DNA of 64,000 bases from Ramlibacter aurantiacus. GTDB lineage: Bacteria > Pseudomonadota > Gammaproteobacteria > Burkholderiales > Burkholderiaceae_C. The stretch is taken from positions 85,606 to 149,605 of the forward strand of contig NZ_JAEQNA010000011.1 in the NCBI RefSeq assembly GCF_016722895.1, written 5' to 3'. The translations under genes and the position numbers were made by a program. Under the pieces are notes generated by a model. That model had not been told where the DNA came from, searched no databases, and saw only the letters and a list, made by a program, of their open reading frames with translations. Shown here piece after piece: positions 49,808-60,969 of this stretch. Numbering within the stretch: the first letter of the stretch is position 1; each line of letters starts with the position of its first letter.

Positions 49808-50439
49808 CCAAAGCTCCACCTTCTGCTGCGCGACCTTCCGCGGACACCGATTTCATGCTGGTGGAGCGGACGCTGGCTGGCGACCAGAAGGCTTACGAGC
49901 TGCTGGTGATCAAGTACCAGCGTCGCATCGAGCGCCTGATCGGCCGAATGGTGCGCGACACCGACCTCGTCGAAGACATCGCCCAGGAAACCTTCATCCG
50001 AGCCTATCGGGCGCTGGGGCAATTCCGCGGCGAGGCCCAGTTCTACACCTGGCTGTACCGGATTGCCGTCAACACGGCCAAGAAGGCGCTGGTCGACCTC
50101 CGGCGCGATCCCCTGGTGACCGAGAGCGCCATGCGGGGCGGTGACGACGACGATGAAACTTCCCCCGTGGAGAACGAACTAACGAGCCCGGAGACCCCTG
50201 AGACGGTGCTTGCGGCCAAGGAAATCGCCACCGCCGTCAACCAGGCGATGGAAGCCTTGCCTGACGAGCTGCGCCAGGCGGTCACGCTGCGCGAGATCGA
50301 AGGCTTGAGCTACGAAGAAATTGCGGAAGTGATGAACTGCCCCATCGGCACGGTGAGATCGCGGATCTTCCGGGCGCGTGAGGCGATTTCGGCCAAGGTC
50401 AAGCCGATGCTGGCCCATCAGTCGGGCAAGCGATGGTAG
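49804..50439 (+). CDS. rpoE: Sigma-E family RNA polymerase sigma factor
   Basis: 211 residues. Region 2 (YELLVIKYQRRIERLIGR, DIAQETFIRAYRAL, AQFYTWLYRIAVNTAK) and region 4 (LPDELRQAVTLREIEGLSYE, PIGTVRSRIFRAREAI) are complete. It controls the envelope stress response. ATG 49804 overlaps the upstream gene; the following genes rseA, rseB and mucD are its usual regulators and output. Confidence 0.95.
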   Translation: MTKAPPSAARPSADTDFMLVERTLAGDQKAYELLVIKYQRRIERLIGRMVRDTDLVEDIAQETFIRAYRALGQFRGEAQFYTWLYRIAVNTAKKALVDLRRDPLVTESAMRGGDDDDETSPVENELTSPETPETVLAAKEIATAVNQAMEALPDELRQAVTLREIEGLSYEEIAEVMNCPIGTVRSRIFRAREAISAKVKPMLAHQSGKRW

Positions 50440-50459
50440 GTAGCCGACGAGGTGATGCG

Positions 50460-51020
50460 ATGAACAACATGAATACACGTGAATGGGTCTCGGCCTTGGC
50501 CGATGGCCAACTGGACGGGGACGATCTCGACCGCGCCATCGACGCCCTGGCGGCCGATCCCGAGGCGCTCGAGGCCTGGAGCGCCTACCACCTCGTGGGC
50601 GACGTGCTGCGCTCCCCGGACCTGGCGGCCACGCGGCCGGCAGGCGCTTTCGTGGCGCGCTTCTCGCAGCGCCTCGCAACGGAAGCGGCACCTCCGGTGG
50701 CGGCAGCCTCCGTCAGCCCTGCCTTGGCGTGGGCGCCTCGGGCGAAGCCGGCCAACGACCCGGTTTTCCGCTGGAAGCTCGCGGCTGGCTTCGCCTCCGT
50801 GGCCGCGGTCGCGTCCATCGGATGGGCAAGCCTGGGCTCGGTGATGGCGCCGACGGCGGCGCAGCTGGCTGCTGCGCCCGCGGGCGACAACTTCGTGATG
50901 ATCCGCGACGCGCAGCTCGACGAGATGCTGGCCGCGCATCAGCAGATGGGTGGCGCCGGCCCGCTCGAGATGCCGGCCGCCTTCGTGCGCCAGGTCACCT
51001 TCGATCCGCCCAAGCGCTGA
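50460..51020 (+). CDS. rseA: Anti-sigma-E factor RseA
   Basis: 186 residues. The N-terminal sigma-binding domain starts EWVSALADGQLDGDDLDRAI, and DPEALEAWSAYHLVGDVLRS is conserved. A single membrane helix (LAAGFASVAAVASIGWASLG) leads to a periplasmic tail. It holds RpoE inactive until cleaved. ATG 50460 is favoured by GAGGTGAT upstream; an earlier in-frame start at 50433 overlaps rpoE. Confidence 0.9.
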   Translation: MNNMNTREWVSALADGQLDGDDLDRAIDALAADPEALEAWSAYHLVGDVLRSPDLAATRPAGAFVARFSQRLATEAAPPVAAASVSPALAWAPRAKPANDPVFRWKLAAGFASVAAVASIGWASLGSVMAPTAAQLAAAPAGDNFVMIRDAQLDEMLAAHQQMGGAGPLEMPAAFVRQVTFDPPKR

Positions 51021-51026
51021 ACGTCG

Positions 51027-52049
51027 ATGGATCGGAAGCTGCTGCAGGGAGCAAGGGCCTATAGCCTCGGGCGCCGTCTCTTGATGGGTTGGCTGTGCGG
51101 CGTCGCCAGCTTCGCATTGGCGCAGGCGCAGGCTCAGCCGGCGGCCTCCACCGAGCGCAGCCTCTCCGAATGGCTGGACCGCGTGCATGCCGCGCCTCGC
51201 CGCCACAACTACATCGGCACCATCGTCGTGTCTTCCAATGCGGGCGCCATGTCAAGCGCCCGCATCTGGCATGCCTGTGACGATGACGAACGCCAGGTCG
51301 AGCGCATCGAGGCACTCAGCGGTCCGCCGCGATCGTCGGTTCGCCGGGACAACCGGGTCATGACTTTCCTGCCCGAGCAAAAGCTGGTGCGCGTCGAGTA
51401 TCACGAGTCGCTCTCCCGCTTTCCGGATCTCTTCCGCTCGGGCGGTGCCGCCGCAGTGGCGGAGCTCTACACGGTGCGGCCTGCGGGCACGGACCGCATC
51501 GCTGGCTTCGAAACCGATGTCGTGCTGCTGGCGCCGCGGGATGCCATGCGCTTCGCCCATCGCGTCTGGACCGAGCGTCGCACCGGCCTGGTACTCAAGC
51601 GGCAGACGCTGGCCCCGGACGGGGCGGTGCTGGAGCAGACCGCGTTTTCCGAACTGCAGCTGGATGTGCCGCTGCGGCCCGATCGCTTGCTCAAGCAGAT
51701 GCAGCCGCCGCCGGGCTGGCGCATGGAAACGGTCCAGGCCGTGCGCACCACAGCAGTCGACGAAGGCTGGGATCTCAAGCCGGCGGTGACGGGTTACAAG
51801 CCCGTGGCGTGCTATCGCCGGGGCAGTGCCAGCGGCGCCATGCAGTGTGTCTTTTCAGACGGGCTCGCCTCGGTCTCTCTTTTTGTCGAGCCGGCGCCTG
51901 AGCCTTCGGCCCAGCACGAAGGCGCGCTGGCTGCTGGCGCCACGCATACGCTCACGCGACGAATTCCTGGCTGGTCCATCACGGCCGTCGGTGAAGTCCC
52001 GCAACAAACGCTGCGGGCGTTCGCCCAAAGCCTTGAGCGTCGCCCGTAA
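51027..52049 (+). CDS. rseB: RseB/MucB periplasmic regulator
   Basis: 340 residues. Signal peptide (LLMGWLCGVASFALAQAQA), then a lipid-binding N-terminal domain (RRHNYIGTIVVSSNAGAMSS) and a C-terminal domain (GWRMETVQAVRTTAVDEGW, MQCVFSDGLASVSLFVE). It protects RseA from cleavage until misfolded proteins or LPS intermediates bind. Starts 6 bases after rseA. Confidence 0.9.
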   Translation: MDRKLLQGARAYSLGRRLLMGWLCGVASFALAQAQAQPAASTERSLSEWLDRVHAAPRRHNYIGTIVVSSNAGAMSSARIWHACDDDERQVERIEALSGPPRSSVRRDNRVMTFLPEQKLVRVEYHESLSRFPDLFRSGGAAAVAELYTVRPAGTDRIAGFETDVVLLAPRDAMRFAHRVWTERRTGLVLKRQTLAPDGAVLEQTAFSELQLDVPLRPDRLLKQMQPPPGWRMETVQAVRTTAVDEGWDLKPAVTGYKPVACYRRGSASGAMQCVFSDGLASVSLFVEPAPEPSAQHEGALAAGATHTLTRRIPGWSITAVGEVPQQTLRAFAQSLERRP

Positions 52050-52124
52050 GGCCCCATCTGTCGGCAGTCGCGAGCGGCTGCCCTGGCGTGTGGGCAGGTT
52101 CGAATTTCGGAACAAGAGGTGAAC

Positions 52125-53609
52125 ATGCTGCTGGACAACTTCAAACCATCGCGTCTTCGCGCCTGGACAGGCGCGGTCTCCTTGGCTGTGGCCGTGGCCG
52201 TCGTGCCGGCGCAGACGAGTTGGGCGCAATCCGCTCCGCAGGGTGGAGGCTTGCCCGACCTGACCCAGCTGGTCGAGCAGGTGGGCCCCGCGGTCGTGAA
52301 CATCCGCACCATGGAACGCGCGCGTGCGGCCCAGTTGCCCCCGGGCGTCGACGAGGAGATGCAGGAATTCTTCCGTCGCTTTTTCGGCCAACCGCTGCCC
52401 GGTGGTCCGCGCCAGGGGCCGCCCGGCGACGAGTCCCAGCAACCGCAACGCCGTGGCGTGGGTTCGGGCTTCATCCTGAGCGCGGATGGCTTCGTGATGA
52501 CGAATGCGCACGTGGTCGACGGCGCCGACGAGGTGCTCGTCACGCTGCCGGACAAGCGCGAGTTCAAGGCCAAGGTGATCGGCACACCCGACAAGCGCAC
52601 CGACATCGCCGTGCTGAAGGTCGACGCCACCGGCCTGCCGTTCGTCCGGGTGGGTGATGCGAACAAGCTCAAGGTGGGCGAGTGGGTGCTGGCCATCGGC
52701 TCACCCTTCGGGCTGGACAACACCGTGACCGCCGGCATCGTCAGCGCCAAGCAGCGGGACACGGGCGACTACCTGCCCTTCATCCAGACCGACGTGGCCA
52801 TCAACCCCGGCAACTCGGGGGGGCCGCTGATCAACATGCGCGGTGAGGTGGTCGGCATCAACAGCCAGATCTATTCGCGCTCCGGCGGCTTCATGGGTAT
52901 CTCCTTCGCCATTCCCATCGACGAAGCCATGCGCGTGGCCGACCAGTTGCGCACGACCGGGCGGGTCACGCGCGGTCGCATCGGTGTGCAGATCGACCAG
53001 GTCAGCAAGGACGTCGCCGAATCGCTCGGCCTGGGCCGGGCCCAAGGTGCACTGGTCCGCAGCGTCGAAAGCGGGTCGCCCGCGGAGCGCGCCGGGCTGG
53101 AGGCGGGCGACATCATCCTGCGATTCGACGGCAAGCAGGTCGAGCGAGCCACGGACCTGCCCCGCATGGTGGGCAACACCAAGCCGGGCACCCGGTCGAG
53201 CCTGCAGGTGTTCCGCCGTGGCAGCACGCGTGACCTGCAGGTGCAGGTGGCCGAGATCGAGCCCGAACAGGCGCAGCGCCGCGCGTCGGCCAATGGTGCC
53301 GAGTCCAGGCCCAAAGGCACGACGATCTCGCAGTCGATCGGCCTGGCGGTGGCCGATCTGACCGAGGCGCAGAAGAAGGACCTCAAGCTCAAGGGTGGCG
53401 TGCGTGTGGAGGCCGCCACCGACGCCGCCGCTCGTGCGGGCATCCGCGAGGGGGATGTCATCGTCGCCATCGGCAACACCGAGATCAGCAATATCCGCGA
53501 GTTCGACAGCGCCGTTTCCAAGCTCGACCGCAGCAAGCCGGTCCCGGTCTTGCTGCGCCGCGGCGAGCTGGCGACCTACCTCCTGATCCGGCCCGGGCCA
53601 GCCAAGTAA
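52125..53609 (+). CDS. mucD: Periplasmic serine protease MucD/DegP
   Basis: 494 residues. Signal peptide ending at SWAQ. Trypsin-like domain with H129 (TNAHVVDGADE), D160 (TDIAVLKV) and S231 (NPGNSGGPL), then two PDZ domains (about 285-370 and 400-485). It degrades misfolded periplasmic proteins and belongs to the sigma-E regulon. ATG 52125 is chosen because AAGAGG (52114-52119) lies 5 bases before it; a GTG at 52119 overlaps that box. A terminator follows. Confidence 0.95.
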   Translation: MLLDNFKPSRLRAWTGAVSLAVAVAVVPAQTSWAQSAPQGGGLPDLTQLVEQVGPAVVNIRTMERARAAQLPPGVDEEMQEFFRRFFGQPLPGGPRQGPPGDESQQPQRRGVGSGFILSADGFVMTNAHVVDGADEVLVTLPDKREFKAKVIGTPDKRTDIAVLKVDATGLPFVRVGDANKLKVGEWVLAIGSPFGLDNTVTAGIVSAKQRDTGDYLPFIQTDVAINPGNSGGPLINMRGEVVGINSQIYSRSGGFMGISFAIPIDEAMRVADQLRTTGRVTRGRIGVQIDQVSKDVAESLGLGRAQGALVRSVESGSPAERAGLEAGDIILRFDGKQVERATDLPRMVGNTKPGTRSSLQVFRRGSTRDLQVQVAEIEPEQAQRRASANGAESRPKGTTISQSIGLAVADLTEAQKKDLKLKGGVRVEAATDAAARAGIREGDVIVAIGNTEISNIREFDSAVSKLDRSKPVPVLLRRGELATYLLIRPGPAK

Positions 53610-53627
53610 CCGGACTTGCCGCCCAAT

Positions 53628-53661
53628 GCCCCCTGCCGCTGCTCAGGTTTGGGGGCTTTTT
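53628..53661 (+). terminator. Rho-independent terminator after mucD
   Basis: Stem GCCCCC (53628-53633) and GGGGGC (53651-53656) followed by TTTTT. Ends the rpoE-rseA-rseB-mucD operon. Confidence 0.7.
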
Positions 53662-53944
53662 ATGGCGCTGCCGACTCTTTTTTTGCAACCGCCTGCATGC
53701 CGGCCGCTAGGTTGGCGAGCACTTACCAAGGCAGATCCTTCACGCCTTCTGGATAGAATCAGCCGGACTTTGACGCGCGATCTCGCATATGGATGCTTCG
53801 CTGCCTCACGATGCGGGATGGGGAGTTGGGCCGGCAAGCTCGTCCACAGTTCACCCACACCTTGTCCAAGCCACCCCGATCCGCTCCTGTTGAAAAGCTG
53901 TGAATAAATCCTCGTTGCAGCACTGCAACTCGGTCCGGTCCGCT

Positions 53945-53973
53945 GGGCCGTGGCTGTACGGCCCGGGCTTTTT
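53945..53973 (+). terminator. Terminator-like hairpin inside mucD-lepA gap
   Basis: GGGCCGT (53945-53951) and ACGGCCC (53958-53964) with a 6-base loop, then GGGC and TTTTT. There is no gene immediately upstream, so it would end a non-coding transcript. Confidence 0.5.
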
Positions 53974-53988
53974 GCCTACAATGAAGCT

Positions 53989-54053
53989 CCAACTATCGCA
54001 GTTGCCATAGATTGTTGGTTCAGGGCGCGTCGCCACTCGACGCGCCCTTTTTT
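53989..54053 (+). ncRNA. Candidate small RNA upstream of lepA
   Basis: A TACAAT box at 53977-53982 would start transcription near 53989. The RNA would then form a first hairpin exactly at its 5' end (CCAAC 53989-53993 with GTTGG 54014-54018, plus inner pairs TAT/ATA) and stop at the strong terminator 54023-54053. Length is about 65 bases. The -35 region is poor. An alternative is a transcription attenuator in the lepA leader, since lepA begins 45 bases after the terminator. Confidence 0.35.
54023..54053 (+). terminator. Strong Rho-independent terminator before lepA
   Basis: Perfect 10-base stem GGGCGCGTCG (54023-54032) and CGACGCGCCC (54038-54047) with a CCACT loop, followed by TTTTTT. No coding gene precedes it for about 400 bases. 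Confidence 0.85.
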
Positions 54054-54098
54054 CTTGTCCGGGCTCCTTTGAATTCAACCACTTAAGCGTTCCCGTTG

Positions 54099-55910
<1,812 letters not shown>

Positions 55911-55911
55911 C

Positions 55912-56964
55912 ATGCGACCGACCACGCCCCGTCCCGAGGGATCCCTTGGCGCTACCGCTTCCGGCCCTGCGCAGCCACTCGGCGGGGGTTCGCTGATGCC
56001 GGCCCTCACGGCGGCCGTCCTCGCGGCATTCGTCGCCTACGCGGGTGCGTGGTACCTCGGTTACATCGAGGGCAACTTCGCGTTGCTGCTGTTCACGGCC
56101 ACCGTGGTGACGGGCTGCTACTGGGTCGCCGAGCGCCTGTGGTTCCTGCCCCGCCGCCGGCGTGCCGCGCAGCGCCTGGAAGCGCAGGCCGCGGAACGCC
56201 GCGAGCGCCTGGCGACCCAGGGCATCCAGTCGTCCGATGCCGGCGACGTGTCGATCGGCCGCGAGCGCCTGCTGATGCAGCCCTGGTGGCTCGACTGGAC
56301 CGCCGGCCTGTTTCCGGTGATCCTGGTCGTCTTCGTGCTGCGCTCGTTCCTCTTCGAGCCGTTCAAGATTCCGTCGGGCTCCATGATCCCCACGCTGCTG
56401 GTGGGCGACCTGATCCTGGTGAACAAATTCACGTACGGCCTTCGCATGCCGGTCTTCAACACCAAGATCACCGAAGGCCGCACGCCTGAGCGCGGCGACG
56501 TCGTTGTATTCCGCTACCCGCCCAAGCCCAGCCTCGACTACATCAAGCGCGTGGTCGCGCTGCCCGGCGACGAGGTGTCCTACCTGAACAAGCGGCTCTT
56601 CATCAACGGGCAGCCGGTGGAGCGCCAGCCCGTGGCCGACTTCTTCGACCGCGAGTCCATGCGTTATGGCAAGCAGTTCGAGGAACATCTCGGAGGCAAG
56701 GACTTCCGCATTCTGATCGACCCGCAGCGGCCGGCCTTCATCCCCGGCGCCGAGGATTTCCCCTCGCGGGATGCCTGCCGCTACACGGTGGAAGGCGTCA
56801 CCTGCAAGGTGCCGCCGGGGCACTATTTCGTCATGGGCGACAACCGTGATAATTCGCTCGACTCGCGGTACTGGGGCTTCGTTCCGGATCGCAATATCGT
56901 CGGCAAGGCTTTCTTCATCTGGATGAACTTTGCCGACCTGGGTCGCATCGGCGGATTCGAATGA
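55912..56964 (+). CDS. lepB: Signal peptidase I
   Basis: 350 residues. Cleaves Sec signal peptides on the periplasmic face. Two N-terminal membrane segments with a charged loop (residues of about 75-125) lead to the catalytic domain: S157 in PSGSMIPTLL and K212 in YIKRVVALPGD, then MGDNRDNSLDSRYWG. Start ATG 55912 has GGAGG close before it; ATG 55996 is an alternative. Directly follows lepA by one base. Confidence 0.95.
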   Translation: MRPTTPRPEGSLGATASGPAQPLGGGSLMPALTAAVLAAFVAYAGAWYLGYIEGNFALLLFTATVVTGCYWVAERLWFLPRRRRAAQRLEAQAAERRERLATQGIQSSDAGDVSIGRERLLMQPWWLDWTAGLFPVILVVFVLRSFLFEPFKIPSGSMIPTLLVGDLILVNKFTYGLRMPVFNTKITEGRTPERGDVVVFRYPPKPSLDYIKRVVALPGDEVSYLNKRLFINGQPVERQPVADFFDRESMRYGKQFEEHLGGKDFRILIDPQRPAFIPGAEDFPSRDACRYTVEGVTCKVPPGHYFVMGDNRDNSLDSRYWGFVPDRNIVGKAFFIWMNFADLGRIGGFE

Positions 56965-56980
56965 AGAACGTGGGGACGAA

Positions 56981-57334
56981 ATGAGTCAGGTATTCAAGCG
57001 GCAGCGCGGTGTCACGTTTTTCGGCATGGTGGTCTTCATCATCGTGCTGGCCTTGGTGGGCGTGCTGGCGGCGCAGGTCGGGCCGGCTGAAATCGAGCAC
57101 CGCGCCGTGCAGGCGGCCGTGGACAAGTCCAAGACCGGACGCAGCCCCGACGAGGTCCGGCAGATCTTCGATCGCACCGCCGACGTCGAAGGCATCCGCT
57201 CCATCTCCGGCAAAGACCTGGAGGTCACACGCAACGATGCTGGCAAGCTGGTAGTGGCCTACGCGTACGACCGGCAGTTTCGCCTGGTCGGCCCAGCCTA
57301 CCTGCTGTTGAAGTACAACGGCAAATCCAACTGA
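56981..57334 (+). CDS. DUF4845 membrane protein
   Basis: 117 residues. The N-terminus [20 protein letters not shown] looks like a pilin-type leader or simple anchor, but has no Glu at position five after the Gly. A small alpha/beta domain follows ([38 protein letters not shown]). The family is almost always between lepB and rnc in betaproteobacteria; its function is unknown. Confidence 0.85.
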   Translation: MSQVFKRQRGVTFFGMVVFIIVLALVGVLAAQVGPAEIEHRAVQAAVDKSKTGRSPDEVRQIFDRTADVEGIRSISGKDLEVTRNDAGKLVVAYAYDRQFRLVGPAYLLLKYNGKSN

Positions 57335-57366
57335 GCACGGATTCGACTCTGCGCCCGCATGGCCCC

Positions 57367-58080
57367 GTGAAGGTGACGAAGCACGCATCGGCAGCGCCCG
57401 ACGCCAGCATCCTGGGCCTGCAGCAGCGCCTGCAGCACCGCTTCGCCGAGCCTGCCCTGCTGCTGCGTGCCCTCACGCACCGCAGCTTCTGCGCCGAGCA
57501 CAACGAGCGCCTGGAATTCCTGGGTGACTCGGTGCTCAACCTCGCCGTCTCCCGCCTGCTCTACGACCAACTCGGTGAGCTGCCCGAGGGTGACCTTTCC
57601 CGCGTGCGGGCCAACCTGGTGCGCCAGGAAAGCTTGCACCAGATCGCGCTGACCCTGGACCTCTCCGCGCTGCTGCGCCTGGGGGAGGGGGAGGCCCGCT
57701 CGGGCGGAAACCGCCGGCCCTCCATCCTGGCCGACGCGCTGGAAGCCGTGATCGGCGCCGTCTACCTCGACGGCGGCTTCGATGCGGCCCAGGCGCTGGT
57801 CGAGCGCTTGTTCAAAGGCCTGGACATCAAGCCCGAGATGCCGGCCGCCGCCAAGGACCCCAAGACGGAGCTGCAGGAGTGGCTGCAAGGCCGGCGCATG
57901 AAGCTGCCGGTGTACCGCGTGGCCGGAACCTTGGGTGCCCAGCACAAACAGACTTTCGAGGTGGAGTGCGAAGTGCCAGACTTGCGGCTGCAGGAGCGCG
58001 GCATCGGCGCCTCGCGACGCGCCGCCGAGCAGGCCGCCGCAGCCGCCATGCTGCTCAAACTCAAGGCCCAGCCCACGTGA
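57367..58080 (+). CDS. rnc: Ribonuclease III
   Basis: 237 residues. Cleaves double-stranded RNA in rRNA and mRNA processing. The signature [13 protein letters not shown] holds metal ligands E50 and D54; [15 protein letters not shown] gives the second set. A double-stranded RNA-binding domain covers about 160-230 ([37 protein letters not shown]). GTG 57367 is used; a second GTG two codons later is possible. The stop overlaps era (ATG 58080). Confidence 0.92.
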   Translation: MKVTKHASAAPDASILGLQQRLQHRFAEPALLLRALTHRSFCAEHNERLEFLGDSVLNLAVSRLLYDQLGELPEGDLSRVRANLVRQESLHQIALTLDLSALLRLGEGEARSGGNRRPSILADALEAVIGAVYLDGGFDAAQALVERLFKGLDIKPEMPAAAKDPKTELQEWLQGRRMKLPVYRVAGTLGAQHKQTFEVECEVPDLRLQERGIGASRRAAEQAAAAAMLLKLKAQPT

Positions 58081-59057
58081 TGAACCCCACTGAACCCCAG
58101 CAGCCGCCCGAGGCCGAACCCGGCACGCCCGCAGGCGACGAAGGCGCCCTTGCGCCGGCGTCTGGCCAGCGCTGCGGCCTCATTGCCATCGTCGGCAAGC
58201 CCAACGTGGGCAAGTCCACGCTGCTCAATGCGCTGGTGGGCCAGAAGATCAGCATCACCTCGCGCAAGGCCCAGACCACGCGCCATCGCATCACCGGCAT
58301 CCGCACCCGCGGGCCCGCGCAATTCGTCTTCGTCGACACCCCCGGCTTCCAGACCCGCCACGGCACCGCGCTCAACCGCTCTTTGAACAAGACGGTCGTC
58401 GGCGCCGTGGCCGACGTGGACGTGGTGCTCTTCGTGGTCGAGGCTGGCCGCTTCACCCTGGCCGATGCCAAGGTGCTGTCACTGCTCAAACCCGGCGTGC
58501 CGGTGCTGCTGCTGGCGAACAAGCTTGACCAGGTGCACCGCCGCGCCGAGATCGCGCCCTGGCTGCGCGACATGCAGCAGCGCCACGAGTTCGCCGAGTT
58601 CGTGCCCATGACGGCCAAGAACCCCAAGGACATCGAGCGCCTCTTCGACATCGTCGAGAAGTACCTGCCCGAGCAGCCCTGGTGGTACGCCGAGGACGAA
58701 CTCACCGATCGCAGCGAGCGCTTCCTGGCCAGTGAAACGGTGCGCGAGAAGCTGTTTCGCCTGACCGGCGACGAGCTGCCCTACACCTCCACGGTCGTGA
58801 TCGACAAGTTCGACGAAGAGCCCAGCCCCAAGCATGGCCGCATGCTGCGCATCGCCGCCAGCATCGTCGTGGAGCGTGACGGCCACAAGGCCATGGTCAT
58901 CGGCGAGAAGGGCGAACGCCTCAAGCGCATCGGCACCGAAGCCCGCCAAGAGCTGGAGAAGCTCATGCAGGCCAAGGTCTTCCTGGAGATCTGGGTCAAG
59001 GTGCGCTCCGGCTGGGCCGATGACGACGCACGGGTGCGCAGTTTCGGCTACGAGTAG
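58080..59057 (+). CDS. era: GTPase Era
   Basis: 325 residues. Ribosome-assembly GTPase. The P-loop GKPNVGKS is at 39-46, followed by DTPGFQTR and [11 protein letters not shown] domain near the end has the [13 protein letters not shown] loop that binds 16S rRNA. A Pro/Glu-rich N-terminal extension of about 30 residues is an addition to the usual protein. Translationally coupled to rnc and followed directly by recO. Confidence 0.95.
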   Translation: MNPTEPQQPPEAEPGTPAGDEGALAPASGQRCGLIAIVGKPNVGKSTLLNALVGQKISITSRKAQTTRHRITGIRTRGPAQFVFVDTPGFQTRHGTALNRSLNKTVVGAVADVDVVLFVVEAGRFTLADAKVLSLLKPGVPVLLLANKLDQVHRRAEIAPWLRDMQQRHEFAEFVPMTAKNPKDIERLFDIVEKYLPEQPWWYAEDELTDRSERFLASETVREKLFRLTGDELPYTSTVVIDKFDEEPSPKHGRMLRIAASIVVERDGHKAMVIGEKGERLKRIGTEARQELEKLMQAKVFLEIWVKVRSGWADDDARVRSFGYE

Positions 59058-59807
59058 ATGGCCACGCGCCGCATCTCCGACGAACCCGGCTATGTGCTGC
59101 ACCGCTACGACTGGAGCGAATCCAGCCTCATCCTTGAAGTCTTCACCCGCCATCACGGCCGCATCGCGCTGATCGCCAAGGGCGCCAAGCGACCCAGCTC
59201 CAGCTTCCGCCCGGTGCTGCTGCCGCTGCAGCCCCTGCGCCTGGCCTTCGGGCGTGATGGCGAGATCCGCGCGCTCAAGGATGCCGAGTGGGTGGGCGGC
59301 CAGGTCATGCCGGTGGGCGATGCGCTGCTCTCGGGCTACTACCTCAACGAACTGCTGCTGCGCCTGCTGGCGCGGGATGATCCGCACCCCCCGCTGTTCG
59401 ACCACTATGCGTCCACCGTTCAGGTCTTGGCTTCGGAGCACGGCGAGGCGCTGCAGCCGGCGCTGCGCGCCTTCGAGCTGCTGCTGCTGCGTGACTTGGG
59501 CCTGTTGCCCTCGCTCGACGTACAGACCTTGGCCCTTGCACCGCTCGATTCGCAAGAGCCCTACAGCCTGGTGCCGGAAGCGGGGCTGGTGCAGTCGTCA
59601 CCCGACGAGCGCGCCAGCCTGCCGGGAGCCGATTGGATCGCGCTCGAAACGGCTTTGAGAGACCCCGTGCCGTTCTTCGCCGTACTGCGCCAGGTGGCGG
59701 GCGCGTTGAACGCCTTGAAGCCGCAGCTGCGCAACCTGCTCCACTACCATTGCGGGGGCGCGCCGCTGCGCACCCGGCAGCTGATGATGGACCTGCAGTC
59801 CTTATGA
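59058..59807 (+). CDS. recO: DNA repair protein RecO
   Basis: 249 residues. An N-terminal OB-like domain ([40 protein letters not shown]) is followed by a helical region ([34 protein letters not shown]). Loads RecA with RecR in recombination repair. Starts at the base after the era stop and overlaps pdxJ by ATGA. Confidence 0.9.
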   Translation: MATRRISDEPGYVLHRYDWSESSLILEVFTRHHGRIALIAKGAKRPSSSFRPVLLPLQPLRLAFGRDGEIRALKDAEWVGGQVMPVGDALLSGYYLNELLLRLLARDDPHPPLFDHYASTVQVLASEHGEALQPALRAFELLLLRDLGLLPSLDVQTLALAPLDSQEPYSLVPEAGLVQSSPDERASLPGADWIALETALRDPVPFFAVLRQVAGALNALKPQLRNLLHYHCGGAPLRTRQLMMDLQSL

Positions 59808-60565
59808 ACACCTTCCTTACCGCACTCTCCGTCAACCTGAACAAGGTGGCCCTGGTGCGCAACACCCGCCACCTCGGCGTTCCCAGCGTCGAGCGCGCGG
59901 CCACGATGTGCCTGGACGCCGGCGCCCACGGCATCACGGTGCACCCGCGGCCGGACGCCCGGCACATTCGCGCCGACGACGTGCGTGCCTTGCACCGGCT
60001 GGTCTCGCAGCGCCCCGGCGGCGTCGAGTTCAACATCGAGGGCAACCCCTTCCACAACCTGATGGACTTCGTGCGCGAACTGCGGCCGCACCAGGCGACC
60101 TTCGTGCCCGACAGCGAGGGCCAGTTCACCAGCGACCATGGTTGGGACTTCCCGGCCGACGCCCAGCGCCTGGTGCCGCTCATCGCCGAGTGCCGGTCGC
60201 TGGGCGTGCGGGTCAGCCTGTTCATGGACCCGCGCCCCAAGATGATGGCCGCTGTGCGGGAGGCCGGCGCTGATCGCATCGAGCTCTACACCGAGACCTA
60301 TGCCCGCGCCTGGGGCACGCCGCAGCAGGTTACGGTGCTCGCAGAATTTGCCAAGGCAGCCGAGGCCGCGCGCGCCGCCGGCCTGGGCATCAACGCCGGC
60401 CACGATCTCAATCGAGACAACCTCGCCGACTTCTTGCGCGCGGTGCCCCGCGTGCAAGAGGTCTCCATCGGCCACGCCTTCATCGCCGACGCGCTGGAGA
60501 TGGGCTACGCCGCCACCACGCGGGCCTACCTCGCCTGCATCGCGCAGGCCATGCGCGCCGCATGA
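59804..60565 (+). CDS. pdxJ: Pyridoxine 5'-phosphate synthase
   Basis: 253 residues, TIM barrel. Forms pyridoxine phosphate from 1-deoxyxylulose 5-phosphate and aminoacetone phosphate. Recognisable: [47 protein letters not shown] and GINAGHDLN. Coupled to recO and acpS by overlapping start/stop codons, as is common. Confidence 0.95.
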   Translation: MNTFLTALSVNLNKVALVRNTRHLGVPSVERAATMCLDAGAHGITVHPRPDARHIRADDVRALHRLVSQRPGGVEFNIEGNPFHNLMDFVRELRPHQATFVPDSEGQFTSDHGWDFPADAQRLVPLIAECRSLGVRVSLFMDPRPKMMAAVREAGADRIELYTETYARAWGTPQQVTVLAEFAKAAEAARAAGLGINAGHDLNRDNLADFLRAVPRVQEVSIGHAFIADALEMGYAATTRAYLACIAQAMRAA

Positions 60566-60969
60566 TCTACGGCATCGGCACCGACATCTGCGACGTGCGC
60601 CGCATCCGCGCATCGTGGGAGCGGCATGGAGAGCGCTTCGCCCGCAAGATCCTGTCTGATGCCGAGTTCGCCACCTTCCAGGCCCGCCGTGCCCGCTGGC
60701 CCGAGCGCGGTCTGCGGTTCCTGGCCACGCGTTTCTCGGCCAAGGAGGCCTTCAGCAAGGCGATCGGCCTGGGCCTGCGCAGCCCCATGACCTGGAGCCG
60801 CTGCGAAGTGCGCAACCTGCCCAGTGGGCAGCCGGTCATCGTGCTGCACGGCCCCTTGAAGGAATGGTTCGAGGCCCGCGGCCTGAGCGCCCACGTCAGC
60901 GTCACCGACGAAACCGATTACGCCGCCAGCTTCGTGGTGGTCGAGAAGAAAGAAACCAGCACCCCATGA
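60562..60969 (+). CDS. acpS: Holo-ACP synthase
   Basis: 135 residues. Attaches phosphopantetheine to Acp[13 protein letters not shown] with the metal-binding Asp, [20 protein letters not shown], and [17 protein letters not shown] are all present. Overlaps pdxJ and nagZ by four bases each. Confidence 0.93.
   Translation: MIYGIGTDICDVRRIRASWERHGERFARKILSDAEFATFQARRARWPERGLRFLATRFSAKEAFSKAIGLGLRSPMTWSRCEVRNLPSGQPVIVLHGPLKEWFEARGLSAHVSVTDETDYAASFVVVEKKETSTP

Larger units (their letters stand above)
53662..54098. other. Hairpin-rich intergenic region before lepA
   Basis: 437 bases lie between the mucD terminator and lepA with no credible coding sequence. It contains a perfect GTTGCAG-CA-CTGCAAC inverted repeat (53914-53929), a terminator-like hairpin (53945-53973), a -10-like TACAAT (53977-53982), and a strong terminator (54023-54053). 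A single DnaA-box-like TGTGAATAA is at 53899-53907. The region may encode small RNA(s) or an attenuated lepA leader. Confidence 0.5.

Noticed and set aside
53899..53907. DnaA-box-like TGTGAATAA, possible replication origin
   Set aside because: Single box, no cluster, no dnaA/dnaN/parAB genes nearby.
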